From the NCBI RefSeq assembly GCF_900107585.1, contig NZ_FNQM01000020.1, positions 7,501 to 46,817 of the forward strand: a stretch of 39,317 nt of DNA, given 5' to 3'. The stretch's first letter is position 1. Each line of letters starts with the position of its first letter. Below, piece by piece: positions 16,161 to 25,027 of the stretch. A program made the position numbers and the translations under genes. Source of the stretch: Rubrimonas cliftonensis (lineage in GTDB: Bacteria; Pseudomonadota; Alphaproteobacteria; Rhodobacterales; Rhodobacteraceae). Below the pieces are notes generated by a model. The model was not told where the DNA came from and made no database searches. It was given only the letters and a program-made list of their open reading frames with translations.

Positions 16161-17078
16161 TCAGCCGAGTTTCACCAGCACCGCCCCCAACGCGACGAGC
16201 CCGATCAGGCACAGCCGCAGCGCGTCGATGCGCTCGCGGAAGATCAGCACGCCGATCGCGGTGGCGAAGACGATGGAGGTCTCACGGATCGCCGCGGCCT
16301 CGCCGACCGCCCCCAGCCGCATCGCCAGCATCACGCCGCCGAAGCTGAAGAAGGCGATCAGCGCGCCGAACACGCCGCGCACGGCCAGTTCGCGCGGCTC
16401 GGGCCGCTGCTCGGGCCGCAGCCGCCGCCACCGCGCCAGCGCGATCAGCGGGAAGCCGCAGCCGCCGAGCACGAAGAACCAGGCGAGGAAGGTGAACGGG
16501 TTCGCCGCAAGCCGAATGCCCCAGGCGTCATAGAGCGTGTAGACCGAGATCATCGCGCCGGTGACGAGCGCGGTCAGGATCGCCGCGCGCAGCGTGCGCG
16601 CCGCGGCGAGGTCGGTCACGCCCAGCGCCCGCAGGTTCGCCCAGGCCAGCGCGTAGATCGCGCCGGTCAGCAGCGCCATGCCCGCCCATTGGCCGGCGCC
16701 GAACGCCTCGCCGAAGAGCAGGCTTGCGAACACCGCCGTCAGCAGCGGCCCGGTGCCGCGCGCGATGGGATAGACGACGGTGAAGCCGCCGATCTCGAAG
16801 GCGCGCGACTGCAGCCATTCATAGACGATGTGGATGAGATAGACGCCGGCCAGCACCGCCCAGAGCGTCGGCGTCGGCCATGGAACGACGAACAGCGCCA
16901 CCGGCAGCGCCGTCAGCCCGTAGCAGACGTTGATGGCGCCGCGGGTGAGGTAGGGGTCGCGCCCACCCTTGTTGATGGCCCCGAACACCGCATGAGACAG
17001 CGCCGACAGCAGGGCCAGCGCGACCGCCAGCACCTCGCCCTCAGGCGTGCCGGCCATGCTGGCGATCAACTCGCCCAT
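16161..17078 (-). CDS. EamA/DMT-family transporter
   Basis: A 305-residue polytopic membrane protein with roughly ten hydrophobic segments in two halves, as in the drug/metabolite transporter superfamily. The motif TVVYPIARGTGPLLTAVFASLLFGE ends the first EamA repeat and GEAAAIRETSIVFATAIGVLIFRE the second. Substrate cannot be told from sequence. A GGAG lies directly before the ATG at 17078; an internal ATG at 17057 is possible. It is codirectional with yciB, 58 bases away. Confidence 0.88.
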   Translation of the reverse strand: MGELIASMAGTPEGEVLAVALALLSALSHAVFGAINKGGRDPYLTRGAINVCYGLTALPVALFVVPWPTPTLWAVLAGVYLIHIVYEWLQSRAFEIGGFTVVYPIARGTGPLLTAVFASLLFGEAFGAGQWAGMALLTGAIYALAWANLRALGVTDLAAARTLRAAILTALVTGAMISVYTLYDAWGIRLAANPFTFLAWFFVLGGCGFPLIALARWRRLRPEQRPEPRELAVRGVFGALIAFFSFGGVMLAMRLGAVGEAAAIRETSIVFATAIGVLIFRERIDALRLCLIGLVALGAVLVKLG

Positions 17079-17177
17079 GCTCCGAAAGCCCCCGCTGTTG
17101 AGCGACGGTGATGCGCCCCGAGATCGGCGGGGTCCAGAGAAGGGCCGCCTTGCGCGGAGCGCATGGCTGAGCCGGCG

Positions 17178-17720
17178 TCAGTCGCCCCGACGCACGAACT
17201 CCTTGTTCAGCAGGGCGTCGAGATCGACCTCGTCGGCGGCGTCTCCGCCTGCGGCTGTCGGCGCCTGCGGCGGGGCCGGAGGCGGCGGCGCGGCGGCGGG
17301 CCGCGCAGGCCGCCTTGCGCGAGCAGGGGGCGGCGCGTCGGGCACGGTCTCCAGCTCGGCCAGCAGCGCATCGACCGAATCGCCGCCCGCCACCTGGATC
17401 GAGATGCGGAAATGCGAGAAATCGATCACGTCTCCGTGATCGAGCGGCAGGGGCAGTTCGGCGGGCATCCGCGCCCCGCCCAGCCAGCTTCCCAGGAGGC
17501 TGACGTCGGTCACGGTCAGCCCGTCGGCGCGCCGGTCCAGCTCGAGGTGGCGGCGGGACAATGTTCTGCCGGGGTCGTCGAGCGCGATGTCGCAGTCCGC
17601 CGAGCGGCCGATGGTGAGGCGCCTGCTTCCGCCTTCCGTGGGCGCGTCGGGAAAGCGGACCCGCCGCGGCGGGCCGCCCCAGACATCCTCGATGATCAGG
17701 ATCACCTCCACTCCGCGCAT
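17178..17720 (-). CDS. FHA-domain protein
   Basis: A 180-residue protein with an N-terminal forkhead-associated domain that would bind phosphothreonine peptides. LTIGRSADCDIALDD supplies the Gly-Arg-Ser loop (38-40) and SRRHLEL the SxxH loop (55-58). The usual Asn of the final strand is not in place (TDVSLLGSWLGG). A Pro/Ala/Arg linker then leads to an acidic C-terminal helix, DEVDLDALLNKEF. ATG 17720 is chosen because GGGAGG lies eight bases upstream; the frame extends further. No kinase or secretion gene is adjacent, so the partner is unknown. Confidence 0.85.
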   Translation of the reverse strand: MRGVEVILIIEDVWGGPPRRVRFPDAPTEGGSRRLTIGRSADCDIALDDPGRTLSRRHLELDRRADGLTVTDVSLLGSWLGGARMPAELPLPLDHGDVIDFSHFRISIQVAGGDSVDALLAELETVPDAPPPARARRPARPAAAPPPPAPPQAPTAAGGDAADEVDLDALLNKEFVRRGD

Positions 17721-17897
17721 GGCCAGCACCTCCCGTGGCGACGTCTGGCGCAAGCGTCCGCCTCCCGTTGACCGCGGTCAAGGCGGCGCGGCCCGGGTCG
17801 CGCGACGCTGCGGCGCGGGGTTGCGGCGCGGCGCGTCGCTTCCAAATGCCGGATCGCCGGGCTAGACGCGGCCATGACAGACACCGAGGAGCAGGCC

Positions 17898-18698
17898 ATG
17901 ACCGTGATGCCCGCCATCCAGTTCGAAGCGCCGGCGAGCGCCTTCGCCGAGACCGTGACCGTGGTGAAGCACTACACCGACCGGCTGTTCATGTTCCGCA
18001 TGACCAGGCCGGCGAGCTTCCGCTTCCGCTCCGGCGAGTTCGTCATGATCGGGCTGCCCGGCGAGAAGCCGGTGTGGCGCGCCTACTCCATCGCCTGCCC
18101 GTCCTGGGACGAGGAGATCGAGTTCTTCTCGATCAAGGTTCCCGACGGCCCGCTGACCTCGGAGCTCAGCAAGATCAGGCCGGGTGACACGGTGTGGATG
18201 AAGAAGAAGCCGACCGGCACGCTGGTGCTCGACGCGCTGCTGCCGGGCAGGCGTCTCTACCTGCTCTCCACCGGCACCGGGATCGCGCCTTTCGCCTCGC
18301 TGATCCGCGAGCCGGAGACCTACGAGAAGTTCGATCAGGTCATTCTCTGCCACACCTGCCGCGAGGTCGCCGAGCTGAAATATGGCTTCGAGATCACCGA
18401 GGCCGCCAAGTCCGACGAGCTGGTGGGCGAGGAGGCCGGCGTCAAGCTGGTCCACTACCCGTCGGCCACGCGCGAACCGTTCGAGCGGGCCGGCCGCATC
18501 ACGGACCTGCTGCGCGACGGCAGGCTGGCGGCCGAACTTGGCGTCCCGCTGCTGAACGTCGGGGAGGACAGGGTGATGATCTGCGGCTCCATGGCGATGC
18601 TGCAGGACTGCAAGGCGCTCTGCGAAGGGGCGGGGCTGGAGGAAGGCGCCAACAGCAAGCCGGGCCATTTCGTCATCGAGCGCGCCTTTGTCGGCTGA
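17898..18698 (+). CDS. fpr: Ferredoxin-NADP+ reductase
   Basis: A 266-residue flavoprotein that exchanges electrons between NADPH and ferredoxin or flavodoxin. The FAD motif RAYSIA, the NADP-binding GTGIAPFASLIREPE and the ICGSMAMLQD segment are present. The protein ends in VIERAFVG, as in bacterial subclass FPRs. ATG 17898 has GAGGAG six bases upstream; ATG 17874, eight codons earlier, has no ribosome site. The FdxA ferredoxin at 2.4 kb is a possible partner. The pyrF start overlaps its end by 11 bases. Confidence 0.93.
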   Translation: MTVMPAIQFEAPASAFAETVTVVKHYTDRLFMFRMTRPASFRFRSGEFVMIGLPGEKPVWRAYSIACPSWDEEIEFFSIKVPDGPLTSELSKIRPGDTVWMKKKPTGTLVLDALLPGRRLYLLSTGTGIAPFASLIREPETYEKFDQVILCHTCREVAELKYGFEITEAAKSDELVGEEAGVKLVHYPSATREPFERAGRITDLLRDGRLAAELGVPLLNVGEDRVMICGSMAMLQDCKALCEGAGLEEGANSKPGHFVIERAFVG

Positions 18699-19428
18699 GC
18701 CCGGAGCGGCCGGCGCGGCGCGGAGCGGCGCCGGGGCGAGGCCCGACGCCCTGATCGTCGCGCTCGACGTCGGCCACGCCCATGCGGCGCAGGAGCTCGC
18801 CGCCCGCATCGGCGACGCGGCCAGCTTCTACAAGATCGGGCTGGGGATGCTGACCGGCGGCGGCCTTGCGGCGGCGATGGCGCTGAAGGAGGCCGGCGCG
18901 CGCGTCTTTCTCGACATGAAGCTGTTTGACATCCCCGCGACCGTGGAGGCCGCGACGCGCGGGCTGGCGCAGTTCGATCTCGATTTCCTGACCGTTCACG
19001 GCGACCCGCATGTGGTGCGCGCGGCGGTGGCGGGGCGCGGCGGCTCCGCGACCCGCATTCTCGCCGTCACGGTGCTGACGAGCCTCGACCGCGCCGATCT
19101 CGACCACTGCATGATCGTGCCCGGCGCGCCGGGAGACATCGCGGTGGAGCGGGCGCGCCGCGCCTTTCTCGCCGGCGCCGACGGCGTGATCGCCAGCGCG
19201 CAGGAGGCCGCGGCGATCCGCGCGCTGCCGGAGGCCGAAGGCCGCCTCATCGTCACTCCCGGCGTGCGCCCCGCGGGCGTGGCGGCGGACGACCAGAAGC
19301 GCGTGGCCACCCCGGCCGACGCGATCCGCGCCGGCGCGGATCACGTCGTCGTCGGTCGCCCGATCACCGCCGCCGCCGACCCCGCCGCCGCCGCCCGCGC
19401 CATCGCCGCGGAGATCGCCGGCGCCTGA
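18688..19428 (+). CDS. pyrF: Orotidine 5'-phosphate decarboxylase
   Basis: A 246-residue TIM-barrel enzyme for the last step of UMP synthesis. The catalytic Lys-Asp array is in FLDMKLFDIPATV. The substrate-binding FYKIGLGML, TVLTSL and VTPGVRP segments, and the closing ADHVVVGRPIT, are conserved. The likely start is TTG at 18688, inside the end of fpr, which implies translational coupling; about 18 residues precede the conserved LIVALDV. No other pyrimidine gene is nearby. Confidence 0.94.
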   Translation: MSAEPGAAGAARSGAGARPDALIVALDVGHAHAAQELAARIGDAASFYKIGLGMLTGGGLAAAMALKEAGARVFLDMKLFDIPATVEAATRGLAQFDLDFLTVHGDPHVVRAAVAGRGGSATRILAVTVLTSLDRADLDHCMIVPGAPGDIAVERARRAFLAGADGVIASAQEAAAIRALPEAEGRLIVTPGVRPAGVAADDQKRVATPADAIRAGADHVVVGRPITAAADPAAAARAIAAEIAGA

Positions 19429-19454
19429 GCCGGCGAGCGGCGGAGACGCACGCG

Positions 19455-19485
19455 CCGGCGCCGTCCCGCCGCCACGGGACGCCGG
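19455..19485 (+). terminator. Candidate hairpin terminator after pyrF
   Basis: Arms CCGGC (19455-19459) plus GTCCCG (19463-19468) pair with CGGGAC (19475-19480) plus GCCGG (19481-19485), with a three-base bulge and loop CCGCCA. It is 27 bases past the pyrF stop. There is no T tract, so it is only a candidate. Confidence 0.35.
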
Positions 19486-19613
19486 AAGCGCGGCGTCGCG
19501 CGGGTGAGGGGCGCGATCGCGATGACCGTCCTTCCCGGATCGGGGCCGCGGCGAACCGGGGTTCTCCGGCCGGGCGCGCTCAACCCGAACTTCGGGCCCC
19601 GCGGCTGACGCCC

Positions 19614-20654
19614 TTACCTGCCCCAGATCGCGGCGTAGGCCTCGCGGTAGGGAATATCGGGGTCGAACCGGTTGCCGGCGCCCATCTTCTCGAGACCTTC
19701 GCGCGTCACGAGCGCGGGCGAGGTGACGTAGCCCGAGCATGGCTGTCCCTGGATCGCGCGGTTGAGTTCGTCGACGATCTGCCAGCCCTGCAGGTTCAGC
19801 GGCTCGGCCACGGTGATGGTCTGGTAGCCGCCGGTCCGGATGCGCTGGAACGCGGCCTCAGACCCGTCGCCGGCCGACCCCGCCTGCGGGCCGTCAGCGC
19901 CGCCGATGCCGGCCGCGGCCAGCGCCGGGCCCATGAAATCGAAGTAGAGGTCGTTGATGGCGAGCGCATGGGTCCAGCGGTCGCCGTATTTCTGGAGGAG
20001 CGACGTCGTGAGCGGCCCCATCCGCGTCGAGGTGTCGGCGATCGGCGTGTCGACGTATTCGAGCACCGCGCCGCCCATCGCCTCGATGGTCTCGCGGATG
20101 CGGTCCGCCTTGTCGATGGCGATCTGGTAGGTCGAGTCGGTGAAGATGACGGCGCCCACCTCGTCGCCGCCGTCCGCCATCGCCCATTGCGCCGCGACCT
20201 CGGAGACGGCCATGGCGTCGGTCGAGACGTTGGCGAAGATGCCGCCCGGCGCGTCGCAGCCGATCTTCGGCCCCGAATGCCACGCGACCATCGGAACGCC
20301 CGCGCTGGCGACGCCTTCGAGCGCCGCCTGCTGCTCGACGGCGTCGAAGCCGTTGATCACGATTCCGTCGGGCCGCAGCGCCAGCGCCTGCCCGATCGCC
20401 GCCGTGCGGCCCTGGATCGAGCCGGCGCCGTCCAGAACGCGCACCTGCCAGCCCAGCACCCTGGCGGCCTCCTCCACGCCCGTCGTCACGCCGAGGACGC
20501 CGCCGTTCTTGAGGTCGGCCGCGAGCACGACGATCGACTTGCCCTCGGCGCCGCCCGGACCGGTGGTCGGCCCGTCCCAGACGCCCTCGGCCTGCGACGC
20601 GCTGGCCATGGCCGCGCCGATCAGAAGCGCGGCGACGATTGATCTGCTGTGCAT
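19614..20654 (-). CDS. Sugar ABC transporter substrate-binding protein (CUT2 type)
   Basis: A 346-residue periplasmic binding protein of the ribose/galactose class. MHSRSIVAALLIGAAMASASQA is a signal peptide. The mature part has the type I fold: SIVVLAADLKNGGVLGVTTGVEEAARVLGW, DGIVINGFDAVEQQAALEGVASAGVPMVAWHS, and later GYQTITVAEPLNLQGWQIVDELNRAI. Ligand identity cannot be deduced, and no catabolic genes accompany the operon. It is the last gene of the minus-strand operon after the ATPase and permease. Confidence 0.9.
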   Translation of the reverse strand: MHSRSIVAALLIGAAMASASQAEGVWDGPTTGPGGAEGKSIVVLAADLKNGGVLGVTTGVEEAARVLGWQVRVLDGAGSIQGRTAAIGQALALRPDGIVINGFDAVEQQAALEGVASAGVPMVAWHSGPKIGCDAPGGIFANVSTDAMAVSEVAAQWAMADGGDEVGAVIFTDSTYQIAIDKADRIRETIEAMGGAVLEYVDTPIADTSTRMGPLTTSLLQKYGDRWTHALAINDLYFDFMGPALAAAGIGGADGPQAGSAGDGSEAAFQRIRTGGYQTITVAEPLNLQGWQIVDELNRAIQGQPCSGYVTSPALVTREGLEKMGAGNRFDPDIPYREAYAAIWGR

Positions 20655-20684
20655 TCCTGTTTCCTCCTGTTGGGTCCGCGCCCT

Positions 20685-21707
20685 TCAGCGCTTGGCCGCG
20701 CCTTTGCGGCGCTGGGCGTAGCCGGCGATGCCGATCGCGATCAGCAGCGTCACGCCGTTGAACAGCGGCTCGACCCAGAACGAGCCGCCGAACTGCTGGA
20801 TGCCGGAGATGCCGACGGCGAGGATCGCGACGCCGACGATGGTGCCCCAGACGTTCACCCGCCCCGGCCTGATCGTCGTGGAGCCGAGGAACGCGCCCAC
20901 AAGCTTGGGCAGCAGGAATTCGAGCCCCACCGACGCCTGCCCGATGCGCAGCTTCGACGCGAGGATGACGCCGGCCAGCGCCGTCATCACGCCCGAGGCC
21001 ATGAACGCGCCGATCACATACTTGCGGACCGGGATGCCGTTCAGCGCCGCCGCGCGCGGATTGGCGCCGATGGCGTAGAGATACCGCCCGACGGGCGTGT
21101 ATTCGAGCACGACCCACATCGCCAGCGTGATCGCCAGAAGATAGTAGCCCGTGATCGGCAGCCCGAAGACGAAGGTGGTCGAGAGGTCGAAGAAGCCCTG
21201 CGGCAGCTCCCCCACCATCTGCCGCCCGCCGGTGTGCCACAGCGCCAGCGCATAGAGCACGGTCCCGGTGCCCAGCGTCGCTATGAAGCTGTCGATCCGG
21301 GCGACCTCGACCAGCATCCCGTTCAGGAAGCCTGTCAGCGCGCCCAGCATCAGGACGATCGCCACCGCCGCCGGAAACGGCAGCCCGAGCGTCGTCTGCA
21401 GGCTGATGGCGAGGATGTGCCACAGCACGATGCCGTAGCCAACCGTCAGATCGATCCGCCCCGCCGCCATCGGGATCATGGCGCCGAGCGACAGGAGCGC
21501 GATGATCGCCTTGTCGGACACGATGGCGCGCAGGTTCAGCATGGTGGGGAAGGTGTCCGGCAGCAGGATCGAGAACAGCCCGATCAGCAGCGCGGTCAGG
21601 ATCACGAGCCCGTAGACCGGCAGGAGCCGCATCGCCTTCCTCGCGGCGGAGAGCCCCTTCAGCTCGGCCCTGGTGGGCTCCAGCGCGCCGCTTTCAAGCG
21701 ATTGCAT
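20685..21707 (-). CDS. Sugar ABC transporter permease (RbsC-like)
   Basis: A 340-residue inner-membrane permease of the BPD_transp_2 family, with about eight to ten hydrophobic segments. The motif GRYLYAIGANPRAAALNGIPVRKYVIGAFMASGV is the conserved cytoplasmic loop of RbsC-type permeases. The start overlaps the end of the ATPase gene by 14 bases. It lies 30 bases before the binding-protein gene. Confidence 0.92.
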   Translation of the reverse strand: MQSLESGALEPTRAELKGLSAARKAMRLLPVYGLVILTALLIGLFSILLPDTFPTMLNLRAIVSDKAIIALLSLGAMIPMAAGRIDLTVGYGIVLWHILAISLQTTLGLPFPAAVAIVLMLGALTGFLNGMLVEVARIDSFIATLGTGTVLYALALWHTGGRQMVGELPQGFFDLSTTFVFGLPITGYYLLAITLAMWVVLEYTPVGRYLYAIGANPRAAALNGIPVRKYVIGAFMASGVMTALAGVILASKLRIGQASVGLEFLLPKLVGAFLGSTTIRPGRVNVWGTIVGVAILAVGISGIQQFGGSFWVEPLFNGVTLLIAIGIAGYAQRRKGAAKR

Positions 21708-23223
21708 GGGCGGTCTCTCCCTGCGGGGCGACGGCGCCCGCCGACGCGGACTGGATCAGGTTCTCCGTCGTCAGCCGCGTGCCCGCCAGCTCGTCGACGA
21801 TGGCGCCCTGGCTGAAGACGATGGCCCTGTGGCAGATCGCGGCGATCTCCTCGAAATCGGTCGAGACGAGCAGCACGCCGACGCCGTTCGCCAGCGCCCG
21901 ATTGAGAAGCGCGTAGATCTCCGCCTTGGCGCCGACATCCACGCCCGCCGTGGGGTCTTCGCAGATCAGCAGCGCCCGGCGCGTGGCGAGCCAGCGCCCG
22001 ATCACGACCTTCTGCTGATTGCCCCCCGACAGCGCCTCGATGGCGAGGCCCGGGTCGTTGGGCGACAGACCGAGGTCCGCGCCGATCGCCGCGGCCTGCG
22101 CGGCCTCGCGCGCCGGCGTGAGGAGGTTCATGAGCCCGCGCCCGACGGCTGCGGGATTGAGGAAGGTGTTCTCCCGGATCGTCAGGCTCATGGCGACCGA
22201 CTCCTCGGTGCGGTCCTTCGCGACGAGACCGAAACCCGACAGCATCGCGCGCAGAGGCGACGACAGGTCGGGCGTCCGCCCGTTCAGCCGCACCTCGCCC
22301 GCGTGCGGATGGGCGCCGAACAGCGCGCGCGACACCGCCTCGTGCCCGGCGCCGCGCAGGCCCACGAGCCCGACGACCTCGCCGCGCCGCAGCGTGAAGT
22401 CGAGCGGCCCCACCGCACCCGCCGTGAAGCGCCGAAGCTCGAGGATCGGCGCCCCCGGAGGTTCGCTCGACTTCACCGTTTCGCGCGTCCTGCGGCCGAC
22501 GATCTTCTGCACCAGCTCCTCGGGCGTCGTGTGCCCGATGGCGCGCACGCCCACCATCTCGCCGTCGCGCAGCACCGCCACGCGGTCGGCGATGCGGAAG
22601 ATCTCGTCGAGCCGGTGGCTGACATAGATCATGCCGACCCCCTTTTCGCGCAGGGGGCGGATCGCGGCGAAAAGGCGCGCGACCTCGTCGGCCGGCAGCG
22701 AGGCGGTCGGCTCGTCGAGCACGAGAAACTCGCTGTCCACCGCCAGCGCCCGCGCAATTGCGACGAGCGACTTCTCGGTTCGCGTCAGGTTCTCCACCCG
22801 CGTGGTCGGGTCGAAGTCGCAGTCGACGCGCGCAAGCGCCGCCGCCGCGAAGCGCTCGGCCGCGCCCCAGTCGATGAGGCCGGCCCGCCGCCTGTAGCCG
22901 AGCGCGAGCGCGATGTTCTCGGCCACCGTCATCCACTCCACGAGCCCGAGATCCTGGTGGATGAAGGCGACCTTCTGGCGCTCGCCGAAGCCCGCGGGCC
23001 GATGCTCGTAGGGCCTGCCGTCGATAAGCACCTGGCCCGAGTCGGGCCGGTGGATCCCGCCCAGCACCTTGATCAGGGTGGACTTGCCCGCGCCGTTCTC
23101 GCCCAGCAGCGCGACGATCTCGCCCCGGCCAACGGCCAGCGACACGTCCCGCAGCGCGTGGGCGCCGCCGAAATGCTTGTCGATGCGGTCGAAGAACAGC
23201 CCCTTGTGCTGGCGCGCCGTCAT
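21694..23223 (-). CDS. Sugar ABC transporter ATP-binding protein (RbsA-like, two NBDs)
   Basis: A 509-residue double ATPase of CUT2 importers. The first domain has Walker A GENGAGKS and Walker B FLVLDEPTASLP, but its signature is NLTRTEKSLVAIARAL, a poor match to LSxGQ. The second has an intact signature, LSGGNQQKVVIGRWL, and a degenerate Walker A, GLRGAGHEAV, as is usual in this class. The site formed by Walker A of one half and the signature of the other is thus competent. First gene of the operon, divergent from the LacI regulator. Confidence 0.92.
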   Translation of the reverse strand: MTARQHKGLFFDRIDKHFGGAHALRDVSLAVGRGEIVALLGENGAGKSTLIKVLGGIHRPDSGQVLIDGRPYEHRPAGFGERQKVAFIHQDLGLVEWMTVAENIALALGYRRRAGLIDWGAAERFAAAALARVDCDFDPTTRVENLTRTEKSLVAIARALAVDSEFLVLDEPTASLPADEVARLFAAIRPLREKGVGMIYVSHRLDEIFRIADRVAVLRDGEMVGVRAIGHTTPEELVQKIVGRRTRETVKSSEPPGAPILELRRFTAGAVGPLDFTLRRGEVVGLVGLRGAGHEAVSRALFGAHPHAGEVRLNGRTPDLSSPLRAMLSGFGLVAKDRTEESVAMSLTIRENTFLNPAAVGRGLMNLLTPAREAAQAAAIGADLGLSPNDPGLAIEALSGGNQQKVVIGRWLATRRALLICEDPTAGVDVGAKAEIYALLNRALANGVGVLLVSTDFEEIAAICHRAIVFSQGAIVDELAGTRLTTENLIQSASAGAVAPQGETAHAIA

Positions 23224-23258
23224 GGATCCTCCCTTGTTGCGGCCGCCGCTCGCCGGTA

Positions 23259-23274
23259 GCGTTACCGATAACGC
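23259..23274. promoter_or_regulatory. LacI-family operator 1
   Basis: GCGTTACCGATAACGC is a 16-base palindrome with one mismatch at its centre. It lies 36 bases upstream of the RbsA-like gene start and shares its half-site GTTACC/GGTAAC with operator 2. Central CG palindromes of this size are typical LacI-family sites. Confidence 0.75.
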
Positions 23275-23316
23275 AGCGAAGTCTTCTCCCGGAGCACGGC
23301 CCTGTCAATAGATGAT

Positions 23317-23330
23317 GTTACCGGTAACGC
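23317..23330. promoter_or_regulatory. LacI-family operator 2
   Basis: GTTACCGGTAAC is a perfect 12-base palindrome followed by GC, as in operator 1. It ends 13 bases before the regulator ATG, which suggests autoregulation. Its centre is 56 bases from the centre of operator 1. Confidence 0.78.
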
Positions 23331-23343
23331 ACGCCAGTCGCCC

Positions 23344-24381
23344 ATGTCTGAAAACCGGGGCGGAAACGGCAAGGTGAGCCTTGCGGAGGTCGCCCGCGCC
23401 GCAGGCGTTTCGAAGATGACCGCAAGCCGCGTCCTGCGCGGCGGGGGCGGCTATTCCGAGAAGACCCGCGCCGAGGTGATGGCCCAGGTCGAGCGTCTCG
23501 GCTACGTGCCGAATCGCATCGCGACCGCCTTCGCGAGCGATCAGGGCACCACCTTCGTCGGCGTCTCGATCCCCGACCTCGGCAACGAGGCCTTCGCCCG
23601 GGTGCTCGAAGGCATCGGCGACAAGCTTGGCCTCCATGGCTACCAGACCGTGCTCGGCCTCACCCGGCACACGCTGGCGGAGGAGGAGGACTGGATCCGC
23701 ACGGTGCTGTCATGGCGGCCTGCGGGCCTCATTCTCACCGGGCGCTCGCACTCGCCCCGCGCCGTCGAGATGCTGCGGAGCAGCGGCCTGCCGGTGGTGG
23801 AGATCTGGGATCTGAACTCGAGCCCGCTCGACATGTGCGTGGGCCTCGACCACTACGACTGCGGCTTCGAGATGGGGCGCTTCCTCGTCGGCCGCGGGTA
23901 TCGCAGGGTCGGCTATGTCGGCACCTCGCACGACACCGCGAATGCGGCGACGGCGCGGCTGGAAGGCTTCGCCAAGGCCGTGACGGACGGCGGCGGAACG
24001 GTCGCGCGGCAGCTTTGCCTGCACGACACCGCGACGTTCTATCCCGGCTACTACGGCACGGAGCAACTGCTCGCGTCGGGCTGCGAACCGGAGTGCGTCT
24101 TCTACCAGAACGACTCGATGGCCTTCGGCGGGCTGCAATACTGCCAGCGGATCGGGTTGCACGTTCCTGGCGACATCGGCATCGTGGGCTGGGGTGACAT
24201 GCCCGTGGCCTCGGTGCTCAGCCATCGGCTCACGTCCATGCATGTGTCCACGCTCAAGCTGGGGCGCGTGGCGGCGGAAATGCTCGTCGGGCGGCTCTCG
24301 GGCGAACCGGTCGAGCCCGTCAGAGACGTGGGCTACGCCCTCATTCCGGGATCGACCATCCGGCCAGAGCGCGTCGACTGA
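23344..24381 (+). CDS. LacI-family transcriptional regulator
   Basis: A 345-residue repressor with an N-terminal HTH, VSLAEVARAAGVSKMTASRVLRG, and hinge helix before YVPNRIATAF. The periplasmic-binding-protein-like effector domain runs from TFVGVSIPDLGNEAF to the end. It is GntR-type within the family by the gluconate-repressor-like segment MAFGGLQYCQRIGLHVPGDIGIVGWGD. Divergent transcription and two shared palindromes make it the likely regulator of the sugar importer. The ATG has no clear ribosome site, so it may be leaderless or weakly translated. Confidence 0.93.
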   Translation: MSENRGGNGKVSLAEVARAAGVSKMTASRVLRGGGGYSEKTRAEVMAQVERLGYVPNRIATAFASDQGTTFVGVSIPDLGNEAFARVLEGIGDKLGLHGYQTVLGLTRHTLAEEEDWIRTVLSWRPAGLILTGRSHSPRAVEMLRSSGLPVVEIWDLNSSPLDMCVGLDHYDCGFEMGRFLVGRGYRRVGYVGTSHDTANAATARLEGFAKAVTDGGGTVARQLCLHDTATFYPGYYGTEQLLASGCEPECVFYQNDSMAFGGLQYCQRIGLHVPGDIGIVGWGDMPVASVLSHRLTSMHVSTLKLGRVAAEMLVGRLSGEPVEPVRDVGYALIPGSTIRPERVD

Positions 24382-24615
24382 GAACGTCGAGCGTCCTTCA
24401 TGCGGCCCGACGGGGGATCGCGCGCCGCGCGCAGCGCCGGCAGGGACCAACGAGGACTCAGCGATCGCGCGACGGTTCCGGCCAGTCCCGGGAAGACCCA
24501 TCGCGGGCGGCGTTCTCGGGGACCGGCCCCAAGCCGGGGCGCGAAGGGCGGTTTCGTCGCGCCACCGATGCGATGCCGCGTCGGTGGCGCCAGAGACGTT
24601 CAGCGCCCAGGGTGG

Positions 24616-24936
24616 TCAGGCCGCGAAGAATGGCGACTGCATGCCCCGGCTCGCTTCGGCGACCACGTCGCCGTCAAACAGCTTGACGGTGAGGCTGGCG
24701 TCGACCGCCTTCGCGAAGCCCGCCAGCATGCCCTCGGCATAGGCGCGGGCGTTGGCGACGGAGTCGAACTCGTAAAAGCCGCCGACGGTGTGGGTGTTGA
24801 TCCCGCTCAGCCAGGTCTTGCTGCGCAGGCCCGGGACGGTCTTCATGGCGGGATTGACCTCGCCCCAGACGCCCTCGGTGAACGGCGCGGAAACTTGGAA
24901 TTCGGCATAGAGAAAGACGCGGGTGGGCTGTGACAT
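24616..24936 (-). CDS. YdhR-family putative monooxygenase
   Basis: A 106-residue protein of the dimeric alpha/beta barrel fold. MKTVPGLRSKTWLSGINTHTVGGFYEFDSVANARAYAEGML matches the YdhR core, where a ligand pocket forms between beta sheet and helix. YdhR proteins are called putative monooxygenases from structure; activity is unproven. It is divergent from the HxlR regulator, the usual arrangement for a target gene. Upstream lies the palindrome at 24966-24976. Confidence 0.82.
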   Translation of the reverse strand: MSQPTRVFLYAEFQVSAPFTEGVWGEVNPAMKTVPGLRSKTWLSGINTHTVGGFYEFDSVANARAYAEGMLAGFAKAVDASLTVKLFDGDVVAEASRGMQSPFFAA

Positions 24937-24965
24937 GACGGGTATCCCCTGCTTGGCTGCTTGAT

Positions 24966-24976
24966 GGTTGGCAACC
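24966..24976. promoter_or_regulatory. Palindrome in the ydhR-like/hxlR intergenic region
   Basis: GGTTG-G-CAACC is a perfect odd palindrome 30 bases upstream of the YdhR-like gene start, in the 76-base gap with hxlR. It is a plausible operator for the divergent pair, perhaps for a regulator other than the one binding the AGTAC-type site next to it. Confidence 0.45.
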
Positions 24977-25000
24977 TAATCAGTACACTGCCATCAGGAT

Positions 25001-25025
25001 AGTACGCACCTTATGGTAATAAATG
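25001..25025. promoter_or_regulatory. Putative HxlR operator, copy 1
   Basis: AGTACGCACCT, three bases, then GGTAATAA, A, TG. The same string recurs at 28006-28030 with 21 of 25 bases identical. Here it overlaps the earliest possible hxlR start, which fits autoregulation. An additional AGTAC lies 19 bases upstream (24982-24986). Confidence 0.6.
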
Positions 25026-25027
25026 CG

